Assembly: GCA_029027985.1 (NCBI GenBank)
Contig: CP119076.1
Coordinates: 4,400,422 to 4,464,421 of the forward strand
DNA: 64,000 nucleotides
Direction of reading: 5' to 3'
DNA from: Klebsiella aerogenes
GTDB taxonomy: Bacteria > Pseudomonadota > Gammaproteobacteria > Enterobacterales > Enterobacteriaceae
The notes below the pieces were generated by a model. The model worked only from the letters and a program-made list of their open reading frames with translations, had not been told where the DNA came from and did not search any database. Of the stretch, positions 26,774 through 36,017 are shown one piece after another. The position numbers and the translations under genes were made by a program. The stretch's first letter is position 1; every line of letters starts with the position of its first letter.

Positions 26774-26818
26774 TTGTTCTGGGTCAATAAAATCGCAAAC
26801 ATCTTTGATGCAAATCAC
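26774..26818 (+). promoter_or_regulatory. Two FNR sites upstream of nrdDG
   Basis: TTGATGCAAATCAC at 26805-26818 is one mismatch from the FNR consensus; TTGTTCTGGGTCAA at 26774-26787 is a weaker copy. Their starts are 31 bp apart, the same spacing as the two E. coli nrdDG FNR sites (about -33.5 and -64.5). A TAAAAT -10 at 26832-26837 fits that geometry, giving a start near 26845 and a leader of about 175 nt. Confidence 0.75.
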
Positions 26819-26860
26819 TACATATAGAACTTAAAATGCGTCCCGGCCCTACATATTGTA
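26816..26860 (+). promoter_or_regulatory. Two NrdR boxes at the nrdDG promoter
   Basis: CTACATATAG at 26818-26827 and CTACATATTG at 26849-26858 match the central part of the NrdR box and are exactly 31 bp apart (three helical turns). They flank the -10. NrdR with dATP/ATP represses ribonucleotide reductase genes. The first box overlaps the downstream FNR site. Confidence 0.7.
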
Positions 26861-27020
26861 TTAATCGTCTATTATGTCACCATATCTTGTCGTTGTTGGC
26901 GGTGATGAGATGTGGATAAAAAGGGCCGGATTCGAAGGCAAACGCTGCCAGTCGTAGCGCGCCGCGCTTTCGGGAAACCTTCCGCCTCTGTGGATAACCT
27001 GTTCTATATATGGAGTGATC

Positions 27021-29159
27021 ATGACACCGCATGTGATGAAACGTGATGGCTGTAAAGTGCCGTTCAAGTCAGAGCGCATTAAAGAAGCAATTCTGCGTGC
27101 AGCTAAAGCAGCGGGAGTCGATGACGCAGACTATTGCGCCACCGTCGCAGAAGTCGTTAGCCAGCAAATGCAGGACCGCGCTCAGGTCGATATCAACGAT
27201 ATCCAAACCGCCGTTGAAAACCAGCTGATGTCCGGCCCGTGGAAACAATTGGCCCGCGCCTATATCGAATATCGCCATGACCGCGATATCGAGCGTGAAA
27301 AGCGCGGCCGCCTCAACCAGGAAATTCGCGGTCTGGTCGAGCAAACCAACTCGTCGCTGCTTAACGAAAACGCCAACAAAGACAGTAAAGTGATCCCGAC
27401 TCAGCGCGATCTGCTGGCCGGTATCGTGGCGAAACACTATGCTCGCCAGCACCTGCTGCCGCGCGACGTGGTGCAGGCCCACGAACGCGGCGAGATCCAC
27501 TATCACGATCTCGACTACTCGCCGTTCTTCCCGATGTTCAACTGCATGTTGATCGATCTGAAAGGCATGCTGACCCACGGCTTTAAAATGGGTAACGCCG
27601 AAATTGAGCCGCCGAAATCTATCTCTACCGCCACTGCGGTGACGGCGCAGATCATCGCCCAGGTCGCCAGCCATATTTACGGCGGCACCACCATTAACCG
27701 TATCGATGAAGTGCTGGCGCCGTTCGTCGCTGAAAGCTTCAAAAAGCATCGTAAAATTGCCGAAGAGTGGCAGATCCCGGATGCCAAAGGCTACGCGCAC
27801 GCACGTACCGAAAAAGAGTGCTACGACGCTTTCCAGTCGCTGGAATATGAAGTGAATACGCTGCATACCGCCAACGGCCAGACGCCGTTCGTCACTTTTG
27901 GTTTCGGCCTTGGCACCAGTTGGGAATCGCGCCTGATCCAGCAGTCGATTCTGCGCAACCGCATTGCCGGTCTCGGTAAAAACCGTAAAACCGCGGTGTT
28001 CCCGAAACTGGTATTCGCCATTCGCGACGGTCTGAACCACAAGTTTGGCGATGCGAACTACGACATCAAACAACTGGCATTAGAGTGCGCCAGCAAGCGC
28101 ATGTATCCGGATATCCTCAACTACGATCAGGTGGTGAAAGTCACCGGTTCGTTCAAAACGCCGATGGGCTGCCGCAGCTTCCTCGGGGTGTGGGAAAACG
28201 AGAACGGCGAGCAGGTCCACGATGGGCGTAACAACCTTGGAGTCATCAGCCTCAACCTACCGCGCATCGCGCTGGAAGCGAAAGGTGACGAAGCCGCCTT
28301 CTGGCAACGCCTGGACGAGCGCCTGCAGTTGGCGCGTAAAGCGCTGATGACCCGTATCGCCCGTCTGGAAGGGGTGAAAGCCCGCGTAGCGCCGATTCTG
28401 TACATGGAAGGCGCCTGTGGCGTGCGTCTGAAAGCCGACGATGATGTCGCGGAGATCTTCAAGAACGGCCGCGCGTCGATTTCCCTGGGCTACATCGGTA
28501 TTCACGAGACCATCAACGCGCTGTACCGCAATCAGCATATGTACGACAGCGAAGCGCTGCGTGAAAAAGGCATCGCTATCGTTCAGCGTCTGCGCGACGC
28601 CGTTGAGCAGTGGAAGGAAGAGACCGGCTACGGCTTCAGCCTTTACAGTACGCCGAGCGAGAACCTGTGCGATCGCTTCTGCCGACTCGACACCGCCGAA
28701 TTCGGCGTGGTGCCAGGCGTGACCGAGAAAGGCTACTACACCAACAGCTTCCACCTCGACGTCGAGAAGAAGGTGAACCCGTACGATAAAATCGATTTCG
28801 AAGCGCCGTATCCGCCGCTGGCGAACGGTGGTTTCATTTGCTACGGCGAGTACCCGAATATCCAGCACAACCTGAAGGCGCTGGAGGACGTGTGGGATTA
28901 CAGCTATCAGCATGTGCCGTATTACGGGACCAATACGCCAATCGATGAATGCTACGAGTGCGGTTATACCGGCGAGTTCGAGTGCACCAGTAAAGGCTTT
29001 ACCTGCCCGAAATGCGGCAACCATGACGCCTCCCGCGTGTCGGTGACCCGCCGGGTATGTGGTTATCTCGGCAGCCCGGACGCGCGTCCGTTCAACGCCG
29101 GCAAGCAGGAAGAAGTGAAGCGCCGCGTTAAGCATCTGGGGAATGGGCAGATCGGTTAA
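27021..29159 (+). CDS. nrdD: Anaerobic ribonucleoside-triphosphate reductase
   Basis: 712 aa, equal to E. coli NrdD. It makes dNTPs without oxygen using a glycyl radical. An ATP-cone allosteric domain fills about 3-93; catalytic cysteines lie in the 10-stranded barrel; a zinc site CYEC/CPKC is near residues 644-665; the radical Gly lies in RVCGYLGSP near 681. Start at 27021 (MTPHVMKRDG) after GGAG, not the earlier ATG at 27015. Its leader carries FNR and NrdR sites, consistent with anaerobic induction. Confidence 0.97.
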   Translation: MTPHVMKRDGCKVPFKSERIKEAILRAAKAAGVDDADYCATVAEVVSQQMQDRAQVDINDIQTAVENQLMSGPWKQLARAYIEYRHDRDIEREKRGRLNQEIRGLVEQTNSSLLNENANKDSKVIPTQRDLLAGIVAKHYARQHLLPRDVVQAHERGEIHYHDLDYSPFFPMFNCMLIDLKGMLTHGFKMGNAEIEPPKSISTATAVTAQIIAQVASHIYGGTTINRIDEVLAPFVAESFKKHRKIAEEWQIPDAKGYAHARTEKECYDAFQSLEYEVNTLHTANGQTPFVTFGFGLGTSWESRLIQQSILRNRIAGLGKNRKTAVFPKLVFAIRDGLNHKFGDANYDIKQLALECASKRMYPDILNYDQVVKVTGSFKTPMGCRSFLGVWENENGEQVHDGRNNLGVISLNLPRIALEAKGDEAAFWQRLDERLQLARKALMTRIARLEGVKARVAPILYMEGACGVRLKADDDVAEIFKNGRASISLGYIGIHETINALYRNQHMYDSEALREKGIAIVQRLRDAVEQWKEETGYGFSLYSTPSENLCDRFCRLDTAEFGVVPGVTEKGYYTNSFHLDVEKKVNPYDKIDFEAPYPPLANGGFICYGEYPNIQHNLKALEDVWDYSYQHVPYYGTNTPIDECYECGYTGEFECTSKGFTCPKCGNHDASRVSVTRRVCGYLGSPDARPFNAGKQEEVKRRVKHLGNGQIG

Positions 29160-29180
29160 AGCCCTCACTCTATTGCCGCT

Positions 29181-29212
29181 CCCGGATAGCGGCGCACAGC
29201 GCCTTATCCGGG
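29181..29212. repeat. REP element between nrdD and nrdG
   Basis: CCCGGATA ... TATCCGGG closes a REP-like stem; a second GC-rich half (GTAGCCCGGGCGAGCGAGCG) follows at 29238-29257, making a BIME-like pair that may lower nrdG expression relative to nrdD. Confidence 0.7.
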
Positions 29213-29296
29213 CTACAACGACCGTAGCCGCCCTTCGTAGCCCGGGCGAGCGAGCGCAGCCAACGCCGCTACAGCGTCAAATGAGAAGAGGAAACA

Positions 29297-29761
29297 ATGA
29301 ATTATCACCAGTACTATCCCGTTGACATCGTCAACGGCCCCGGCACTCGCTGCACTTTGTTTGTTTCCGGCTGCGTCCACGAATGCCCCGGGTGCTACAA
29401 CAAAAGCACCTGGCGGGTTAATTCCGGCATGCCGTTCACCACAGAGGTGACCGACCGTATCATCGCCGACCTCAACGATACGCGCATCAAGCGCCAGGGT
29501 ATTTCCCTCTCCGGCGGCGATCCGCTGCATCCGCAGAACGTGGCGGAGATCCTCAAGCTGGTACAGCGCGTGCGCGCCGAATGCCCAGGTAAAGATATCT
29601 GGGTCTGGACTGGCTATAAGCTTGATGAGCTGAACGACGCGCAGATGCAGGTAGTTAACCTGATCAACGTGCTGGTCGATGGTAAGTTCGTACAGGATTT
29701 AAAAGACCCGGCGCTTATCTGGCGCGGCAGCAGCAACCAGGTCGTGCATCATTTGCGATAG
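29297..29761 (+). CDS. nrdG: Anaerobic ribonucleotide reductase-activating protein
   Basis: 154 aa, equal to E. coli NrdG. A radical-SAM activase that puts the glycyl radical on NrdD. The iron-sulfur cysteines are in CVHECPGC (CxxxCxxC, about residues 26-33); the SAM-binding GGDP lies near residue 75. Start at ATG 29297 after GAGGAAA. It is convergent with the BglG-type regulator 11 bp downstream. Confidence 0.97.
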   Translation: MNYHQYYPVDIVNGPGTRCTLFVSGCVHECPGCYNKSTWRVNSGMPFTTEVTDRIIADLNDTRIKRQGISLSGGDPLHPQNVAEILKLVQRVRAECPGKDIWVWTGYKLDELNDAQMQVVNLINVLVDGKFVQDLKDPALIWRGSSNQVVHHLR

Positions 29762-29772
29762 TGGCTTTCACT

Positions 29773-31683
29773 TCAAAACCGGCTGACGCACTCCATCGCC
29801 ACCGTTTTAAACTCATCGAAGCTGCGGGTCGCGGCGAGGCGGCTCATGGCGCGCTCACGCAGGAACGTGACGAAAATATCGTAGATGGCCATCGCCTCTT
29901 CGTACTCGCTCTTGCTGATGGCCAGCAAGAAGATGATATGCGCGGTTTCATCGCCCCAGGCGATACCCTGCGGGGCGATAACGGTATAGACCACTGTTTT
30001 TTTCGCCAGCAGGCCAAGGGCGTGCGGCAACGCAATGCCATCGCCCAGCATAGTGCTGACAATCGCTTCACGCTCGACCACCGAATCATGAAATTCTGCA
30101 TCGACAAAACCTTCTTGCTCCAGTTGCCGGCACAACTCGGCAAACAGCGTTTGCTGATCCAGCGGTGTATCGATCACCTGGAAATGAGCGGCATCGAAGT
30201 ATTTGTTCAACATCCACGGGCGGGTACGATCCACCAGCACCAGCTTGCCGATCTGATCCAGCTGATAGTCGGTCGGGAACGGCGCGATGGTCACCACCGG
30301 TTTGTCTTTTTCGCTGATGCGCACGGTCGAGATGACAAAATCCTCATCGATCGCTTCCCGTTGTTCATACTCGCGCTGTGAAAGGGTGGCGGCGATCTCC
30401 AGCTGCGGATATTTGCGTTGCAGGATCGCTTCGATCATCCGCACCATCGCATTGCTGGTGTCACATACCAGCAGCACATGCGGTTGGCGCTGATAGCCGA
30501 TGTTGTAGTGACGTTCCAGCCCAACGCCGATATGCAGCACCAGGAAGCCGATTTCGTTTTCACTGATGGTATAAGGCGTGTATTTCCCCCAACTGGAGAT
30601 CGCGGCAAGGGTCATATCCCAGGCCATCGGGTAGTGCTGCTTGATGTTATCGAGCAGCGGGTTGGGGATCATTATCTGATAGCGCACGCGGGTGATCATG
30701 GTCTTAATGTGGGTCAGCAGATCGGCGTGCAGTTGGGCGTCATCCAACAGGTTGTAGTTATACTGGCTGTTGATGTAGCGCAGGATGTAATTCACCAGCG
30801 CCTCGTCATCGTCGGCGCTGATAGTTTCCGGATCAACATCCTGCACCTGGCGAGCGGCGATATGCACGCACAGCCACTCTTCTTCGGCGGGCGATAAGGG
30901 TTTACCGGCCAGCCGCTGTAGTTCGTTTGCCAGATCGCGCGCGGCATCGCGGACGTTTTGCGCGACGTCTTCGGCGCTAAAATCCGCCAGCGGGTAGCCT
31001 TCGCTGACGCGGCGCACGACCACCGCGCCGTACAAGCAGATAAAACGCTCGCCAACGTCAGTGAGGCGAATATGGTGACGAGTGAGCGTCTCTTGCAACA
31101 CCGGCGCCAGTTGCTCAGGCACATCGGCTTCCAGCGCCTCGGCGCTGATCAGCGGATTAATTCCGCCCTGCTGGGTCAGATCCCACAGCAGATCGGTCAG
31201 GCAAGCGCGAATCGATATCTCACTGCCAAACAGCTTCATGCCGTGACGCGGGCGCGTTTCAAGGGTCAGCTGATAGCGCTGGAAACGCTCGCGCACCTCA
31301 ACCATATCGTTCTGCAATGTGGCGCGGCTGACGAACCACTCATCCGCCAGATCTTCCAGCTTGATGGAAAACGGCGAAGTCAAAAAACGCACCAGTAAAA
31401 AGTTGATACGGTCCTGGGCAGTACGCGGGACGTGCTGCGCCTTTGGCGCCGTCTCTTCCAGCGCCTGGAAGCTCGATGGGTCATCAATCTTTAGCTGATA
31501 ACCACTGCCGCGGTTGAGAATAAACTGCGCGCCATATTGCGCCAGTAGCGCATTCAGCGCGGTAATATCGGCGCGCACGGTACGGGTAGAAACCGACAGG
31601 CGTTGCGCCAGCTCATCCTGCGGCAGCGTTTCATTTCGCAGCAGAGTGAATAATTGCGCTAAGCGTTGGTTGGGAAATCGCAT
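29773..31683 (-). CDS. BglG/MtlR-type transcriptional activator with PRD, EIIB-like and EIIA domains
   Basis: 636 aa. In order: HTH (about 1-65, ELAQRLSVSTRTVRADI), a second winged helix (about 85-165), two PRD domains (about 180-390, with LCVHIAARQ and LVLHIGVGLER), an EIIB-like domain (about 403-490, VCDTSNAM with Cys) and a C-terminal EIIA-like domain (about 500-634, phospho-His in IALPHALG). This is the layout of DNA-binding activators such as MtlR and LicR, controlled by PTS phosphorylation. As last gene next to the cluster 3 operon it is the likely activator acting at the palindrome 38557-38576. A separate promoter cannot be excluded. Confidence 0.88.
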   Translation of the reverse strand: MRFPNQRLAQLFTLLRNETLPQDELAQRLSVSTRTVRADITALNALLAQYGAQFILNRGSGYQLKIDDPSSFQALEETAPKAQHVPRTAQDRINFLLVRFLTSPFSIKLEDLADEWFVSRATLQNDMVEVRERFQRYQLTLETRPRHGMKLFGSEISIRACLTDLLWDLTQQGGINPLISAEALEADVPEQLAPVLQETLTRHHIRLTDVGERFICLYGAVVVRRVSEGYPLADFSAEDVAQNVRDAARDLANELQRLAGKPLSPAEEEWLCVHIAARQVQDVDPETISADDDEALVNYILRYINSQYNYNLLDDAQLHADLLTHIKTMITRVRYQIMIPNPLLDNIKQHYPMAWDMTLAAISSWGKYTPYTISENEIGFLVLHIGVGLERHYNIGYQRQPHVLLVCDTSNAMVRMIEAILQRKYPQLEIAATLSQREYEQREAIDEDFVISTVRISEKDKPVVTIAPFPTDYQLDQIGKLVLVDRTRPWMLNKYFDAAHFQVIDTPLDQQTLFAELCRQLEQEGFVDAEFHDSVVEREAIVSTMLGDGIALPHALGLLAKKTVVYTVIAPQGIAWGDETAHIIFLLAISKSEYEEAMAIYDIFVTFLRERAMSRLAATRSFDEFKTVAMECVSRF

Positions 31684-31705
31684 GTCAGTTCCTTGTTCTT
31701 ACGGC

Positions 31706-32860
31706 TCAGGGTTGAGCGGATATCACCATCTGCGACGGGCTGCCGACCGGCGTATAGTCAGAGGCAAAGGTCAATTTGCCATCCTTCGGCGCCACGCTGA
31801 AGCGGGTAATATTATCGCTACGCTGGTTCATGACGTACAGCCACTGCCCCTGATTATCCAGCGTCAGCGTGCGGGGGTAATCCCCACGCGTCCAGATATC
31901 TTCCTGGTGGCTCAGGCTGCCGTCGGCCAGCACGGTAAAGTGAGCGATGCTGTTATGCAGGCGGTTGGCGACGTACAGCTGCTTACCGTCGTTGCTCAGG
32001 ACCAGACCAGCGGCAAAGCTGGTGCCTTTATACTCTTTCGGCAGCGCGGAGACGGTTTTGCCTTCGCGCAGCAGACCGCTTTGCTTATCAAGATGATAGA
32101 AGGTCAGCGTCGATGCTTCTTCGTTAATCAGCCACATGCCGTCGCCCTTCGGCGTAAAGACGAAGTGACGCGGGCCGGCTCCCGGCGAAGAGGCGGCGAT
32201 AAACGGCGGATCGTTCGGCGTCAGCTTGCCGCTGGCGCTATCCAGCCGGTACTGATAGATCCGATCCAATCCCAGATCGGTGGAATAAACATATTTCCCG
32301 CTGGGATCGGTGGCGATCATATGCGCATGCGGGCCATTGTGATCGCTAACCGCAAAGCTGCCCTCGACGGCCGCCGCCGGGCGTTCCGCCCCTGCCGGAC
32401 CTTCATCCTGATGCACATCGGCTGCCTCTCCCAGGCTACCATCTTCTTTCACCGGTAGCACGGCGGTACTGCCGCTAACATAGTTGGCCACCAGCAGATA
32501 TTTGCCATCCGGAGTCAGGGAGAGATAAACCGGCCCGGCGCCGCCTGAGGCGACCTGGTTGAGATCGGTCAGTTCGCCGTTCTTCTCAATGCGCCACGCC
32601 TGCACCACGCCTTTCTCGACTTCACTGGCGGCATACAGCGTTTTGCCATCGCGCGATATGGTCAGCTGCGCGACGTTCGGCAACGAACTCACCAGCGATT
32701 TATCGTGCAGGGCGCCGGTTTTGGCATCGACGGTAAAACGGTACAGACCTTCGCCATTGGGATTATAGGTGCCAATCCAGGCGTAGTGGGTTTGCGCGGC
32801 AGAGGCGCCGACGGCAAGCAGGGACAGTGAAGCGACAAGCAGGTGACGAGCGACAGGCAT
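31706..32860 (-). CDS. Secreted lactonase-family seven-bladed propeller protein
   Basis: 384 aa. Signal peptide at 1-21 (MPVARHLLVASLSLLAVGASA). The rest is a 6-phosphogluconolactonase/muconate-cycloisomerase-type (Lactonase PF10282) propeller with repeated blades such as SRDGKTLYAASE, TPDGKYLLVANYVSGS, DPSGKYVYSTDLGLDRI and SNDGKQLYVANR. E. coli Pgl is cytosolic and lacks a signal; this one should act in the periplasm. SD AAGGAG before ATG 32860. It follows the aldolase by 70 bp, so it may supply the operon with an opened aldonic acid from a sugar lactone (inference). Confidence 0.82.
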   Translation of the reverse strand: MPVARHLLVASLSLLAVGASAAQTHYAWIGTYNPNGEGLYRFTVDAKTGALHDKSLVSSLPNVAQLTISRDGKTLYAASEVEKGVVQAWRIEKNGELTDLNQVASGGAGPVYLSLTPDGKYLLVANYVSGSTAVLPVKEDGSLGEAADVHQDEGPAGAERPAAAVEGSFAVSDHNGPHAHMIATDPSGKYVYSTDLGLDRIYQYRLDSASGKLTPNDPPFIAASSPGAGPRHFVFTPKGDGMWLINEEASTLTFYHLDKQSGLLREGKTVSALPKEYKGTSFAAGLVLSNDGKQLYVANRLHNSIAHFTVLADGSLSHQEDIWTRGDYPRTLTLDNQGQWLYVMNQRSDNITRFSVAPKDGKLTFASDYTPVGSPSQMVISAQP

Positions 32861-32893
32861 AGCAACTCCTTGATGATTCAGTAGGGGGATAAT

Positions 32894-32925
32894 TCCCCTC
32901 CCCCGTTCGAGGGAGGGAGAGGGGG
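32894..32925. other. GC-rich hairpin between aldolase and lactonase genes
   Basis: CCCCTCCC and GGGAGGG/GAGGGG tracts can pair in the 70-bp gap. No T run, so probably an internal mRNA stability or partial termination element. Confidence 0.45.
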
Positions 32926-32930
32926 TAACG

Positions 32931-33671
32931 CTACTTCACTAACTGTTTGGTCATCTCCAGCAGTTGGCGAACATCAGCCGGACGGGTGTTACCGCTGGCT
33001 TTATCAATAATCGAGCTGTAAATGTGCGGGATGATTTTACTCACGCCAGCGTCCAGCGCGATTTTCAGGATCTCGCTGTAGTTTTCCAGATCGATACCGC
33101 CGGTCGGCTCCAGCCAGAAATCATGCGCGGCGCAGGCTTTGGCGACGGCTTCGAACTCAGCGCGATGCTTCAGGCCGCCCATCGGGAAGTATTTGATTGA
33201 GCTGCCGCCCATATCTTTCAACAGCGCAATGGCGGTTTCCAGCGGAACAATCCCATCCGCCGCGCCGCTGCTCAGTGGACCGGTAGAAATCTTCACCATG
33301 CCCGGCGTGCCGGTCGGTGAAACCAGCCCATTAACCACGGTTTCGTTCTGCCCCAGCAGCGCGCGGCTGGTCGCCACGCCGGTGAATACCTGGTTGACGT
33401 GCTGCGGCTGCACCTGGCGAGAAATTTCGCTCACCATTGCCGACTGATTCGGGTCGCCCGCGCCCAGCCCTACGGAGAGCGCGTTATCAATCAGCTTCGC
33501 GTATTCACGCATATCGGCCACCGCGCTGGCGACATCCGGATAGTTTTTGGAGAGCACGCCGACCAGTACGTGACCTTCCGCCGCGTCGTAGATTTCGCGG
33601 GCGTTGTCTTTGCTGCCTGCCAGTACGTTCAGGCACACGCGGTCACGGTAAAAATTAGGGGTCAGTTTCAT
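32931..33671 (-). CDS. KDGP aldolase-family protein (DgaF-like)
   Basis: 246 aa, of the family containing Salmonella DgaF (2-keto-3-deoxygluconate-6-phosphate aldolase) and the EF_0839 type. Visible blocks: YRDRVCLNVLAGSKDNA at the N-terminus, SPTGTPGMVKISTGPLSS near 120, and the glycine-rich phosphate-site region GGSSIKYFPMGGLKH near 155, whose Lys is a Schiff-base candidate. It should split a 2-keto-3-deoxy acid (phosphate) into pyruvate and a triose (phosphate). Overlaps the preceding PLP gene by ATGA (33668-33671), so translation is coupled. Confidence 0.85.
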   Translation of the reverse strand: MKLTPNFYRDRVCLNVLAGSKDNAREIYDAAEGHVLVGVLSKNYPDVASAVADMREYAKLIDNALSVGLGAGDPNQSAMVSEISRQVQPQHVNQVFTGVATSRALLGQNETVVNGLVSPTGTPGMVKISTGPLSSGAADGIVPLETAIALLKDMGGSSIKYFPMGGLKHRAEFEAVAKACAAHDFWLEPTGGIDLENYSEILKIALDAGVSKIIPHIYSSIIDKASGNTRPADVRQLLEMTKQLVK

Positions 33672-34786
33672 GCTTTTTTCTCCTTGTTCAGAACTTCAGC
33701 GATGCGGCGGGAAACCACCTCCAGCTGCTGCGCGTTCACGCTGCGGACATCGGCTTCGATAATGCCTTCATTGGCTTTATAGCCACGGAAGTAAATGGCG
33801 TATTCGCCCTGTTTCAACGCGTTGACCAGATCGCCGGTATTGACGCCGGTCACCGCCTCATCAAATTTAATTTCGGCACGAGCGATATCGCGGCCCGCGC
33901 TATCCCACACCACCCGCGCGCTCACGCCGTTGAGGGTGTTGAGCTGCTCGATAAACGGCGTCATTTTCGCCACCATCTCCTGGCCGCTCTCTTTGGTCGC
34001 CGTCAGATAATGCTCAATCGCGCAGGTCAGGCCGAGAATCCCCTCTTTACCCACTTTCATCGCGCGGCCAATACCCATCGACTGGCGTTTCACCCATTCA
34101 ACATACTGGGTTTTCCCGACAACCAGCCCACTGGTCGGCCCTTCAATCGCTTTCGCGCCGCTGTAGATCACCAGGTCGGCGCCCATACGGTAGTAGCAGT
34201 GCAGATCTTCTTCCGCCGCCGCATCGACGATCAGCGGTAAGTGATGCTGACGCGCCACTTCCGCAGCCTGCGCCACGTTGAGCATGCTTTTCTGCACGCA
34301 ATGGTGAGATTTGATATACAAAATCGCCGCAGTACGCGGGGTAATCGCCGCCGCCAGTTGATCGGCGGAGCATTCGTTGGCATAACCCGCTTCCACCAGC
34401 TTACCGCCGCCCAGCGCCACCATGGTGCCGACCGGCGCGCCGAAGTTCACGTTGTGGCCCTTCGGCAGAACAATTTCGTTGTTCTCAACCGGCGTGACGT
34501 GCAGGTTTTCCAGCAGCCAGTCGCTGTCTTTCACCAGCACCGCCGCCACTGATTGGGCAATGCCCGCCGAAGCGCAAGAGACGACGGTCGCCCCTTCTAC
34601 ATCCAGCAGTTTGGCAATGTACTCGCCGGTTTTATTCACCAGGTCTTTCATTTCAAAGTACTGGTTCATGCCCGCCATCGCGGCTTCGACCACTTCCGGA
34701 CGCGGCGTGGAAACGCCCAGCGCCGTCATACGGCCCGAAGTATTAATAACTTGTTTTAAATGATATTTTTCAAAAATTGAAGGCAT
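33668..34786 (-). CDS. PLP-dependent ammonia lyase, DgaE/SelA-like
   Basis: 372 aa fold-type I PLP enzyme. The Schiff-base lysine is predicted in VIYSGAKAIEGPTSG (about residue 213) and the PLP aspartate in PLIVDAAAEED (about 190). Its best known relative is Salmonella DgaE, D-glucosaminate-6-phosphate ammonia lyase, giving 2-keto-3-deoxygluconate-6-phosphate and ammonia. Selenocysteine synthase is related, but gene context argues for DgaE. The start overlaps the amidohydrolase gene by 17 bp. Confidence 0.87.
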   Translation of the reverse strand: MPSIFEKYHLKQVINTSGRMTALGVSTPRPEVVEAAMAGMNQYFEMKDLVNKTGEYIAKLLDVEGATVVSCASAGIAQSVAAVLVKDSDWLLENLHVTPVENNEIVLPKGHNVNFGAPVGTMVALGGGKLVEAGYANECSADQLAAAITPRTAAILYIKSHHCVQKSMLNVAQAAEVARQHHLPLIVDAAAEEDLHCYYRMGADLVIYSGAKAIEGPTSGLVVGKTQYVEWVKRQSMGIGRAMKVGKEGILGLTCAIEHYLTATKESGQEMVAKMTPFIEQLNTLNGVSARVVWDSAGRDIARAEIKFDEAVTGVNTGDLVNALKQGEYAIYFRGYKANEGIIEADVRSVNAQQLEVVSRRIAEVLNKEKKA

Positions 34787-35903
34787 TTTCCGCGCTCCCT
34801 TGTTCGGTCAGATAGCCCTTGCCCGCGCGAATCGCGGCCAACGGCACCAGAATGTTGTCAGCCTGCAGGCTCTCTTTTTCCGCATCCACCAGCAGCGTTG
34901 GCGCATGTTCGAGGCTAAATAGCGTTAAATCCGCGTCGTAGCCGACATCCAGCCGCCCTTTACGCGGCAGACGCAGCCCTTCGGCGGCGCTGACGGTCAC
35001 ACAATCAATGACCTGCGGCAGCGTCATGCCGATAGCGAGGAATTTCGACATCACCAGCGCCAGCGAGCGCACCGGGCCGTCGATACGGTTACGGCAGTAA
35101 ATATCGGAGCTGATGGTGTGCGGCAGAATGCCCATCGCAATCGCCCGGCGCGCCACCTCAAAGCTGAAGCTGGCGGTGCCGTGACCCACGTCGAGGCGCA
35201 CGCCGCGCTGCAGGGCGCGGGTGATCGAACTGCGCAGTTCGCCAGCAGGGTTGAGAATACGGTTCGGCTTGCCGTTATAGCAGTGGGTGATGATGTCGCC
35301 GCTGCTCAGTAGATCGGCGATTTCATCGAGGTTCGGCGGGTTATTGCCGATGTGTACCATCAGCGGCAGATCGCCGTTTTCCTGCTGAATCTCCTTGGCG
35401 CGTTCCAGCGGCGTAATGCCGTTTTCGCCGACCACGCTGCTGCTCATCCGCGCTTTCAGGCCGACGATAAAATCAGGATAACGTTGTACCGCCTGCTTCA
35501 CCGCATCGGCATCAATATTGGCCATATTGGCCAGCTCGTTCTGCGCAATCAGCCCGACGCGGGAGATATTAAGCAGCGCATAAACCTCCGTCGCCGCTGT
35601 GCGGGTTAGCTGATAGAAATCATCAACGTCGTCCGCGCCGGTGCTGCCGGCATCAATCACGGTAGTGACGCCGGTGGCGATGCCCACGCTATCCGGCTCA
35701 TCGTGATAAATCGGCGAATTCGGGTAGCAGTGAACGTGGGAGTCAATCCAGCCAGCGCTGACATAGTAGTTGCCGTTCAGGTCAACGGTTTTGCGGGAGG
35801 GCGCGCTAATCTCGCCCAGCGCCGCGATTTTCCCGTCCTGGATGGCGATATCAGTCAGGGTATCGTCGACGAGGCGCGCACGGCGCAGGAGTAAATCAAA
35901 CAT
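34770..35903 (-). CDS. Amidohydrolase/deacetylase-family metallohydrolase (EF_0837 type)
   Basis: 377 aa TIM-barrel amidohydrolase. Metal ligands: DSHVH near residue 56, a barrel Lys in GLKARMSSS (about 151), His residues in MVHIGNNPP (about 187) and THCYNG (about 209), and the terminal Asp near 265-275 (HTISSDIYC). Relatives in this subgroup deacetylate small N- or O-acyl acids in vitro. In this operon it would remove an acyl group before the ammonia lyase acts (inference). A 114-bp BIME-containing gap separates it from the DUF4310 gene. Confidence 0.85.
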   Translation of the reverse strand: MFDLLLRRARLVDDTLTDIAIQDGKIAALGEISAPSRKTVDLNGNYYVSAGWIDSHVHCYPNSPIYHDEPDSVGIATGVTTVIDAGSTGADDVDDFYQLTRTAATEVYALLNISRVGLIAQNELANMANIDADAVKQAVQRYPDFIVGLKARMSSSVVGENGITPLERAKEIQQENGDLPLMVHIGNNPPNLDEIADLLSSGDIITHCYNGKPNRILNPAGELRSSITRALQRGVRLDVGHGTASFSFEVARRAIAMGILPHTISSDIYCRNRIDGPVRSLALVMSKFLAIGMTLPQVIDCVTVSAAEGLRLPRKGRLDVGYDADLTLFSLEHAPTLLVDAEKESLQADNILVPLAAIRAGKGYLTEQGSAENAFNF

Positions 35904-35935
35904 AGCTATCTCCTGGTGAAAAGGGGGTCTCTGTT

Positions 35936-36015
35936 GCCGGATGGCGGCGTAAGCCCCTTATCCGGCCGACATGTCGTGCTGACCCGTCGGCCGGATAAGC
36001 GCAGCGCCATCAGGC
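35936..36015. repeat. BIME (two REP elements) inside the cluster 3 operon
   Basis: A REP at 35936-35966 (GCCGGATGGCGGCGTAAGCC then CCTTATCCGGC) and an inverted REP at 35989-36015 (GGCCGGATAAGCGCAGCGCC then ATCAGGC) form a typical pair. They split transporter-like genes from enzyme genes and could set different mRNA stabilities. Confidence 0.85.
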
Positions 36016-36017
36016 GA

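Noticed and set aside
27069-28073. 334-codon minus-strand frame opposite nrdD
   Set aside because: Shadow of nrdD, which is certain from homology over its whole length.
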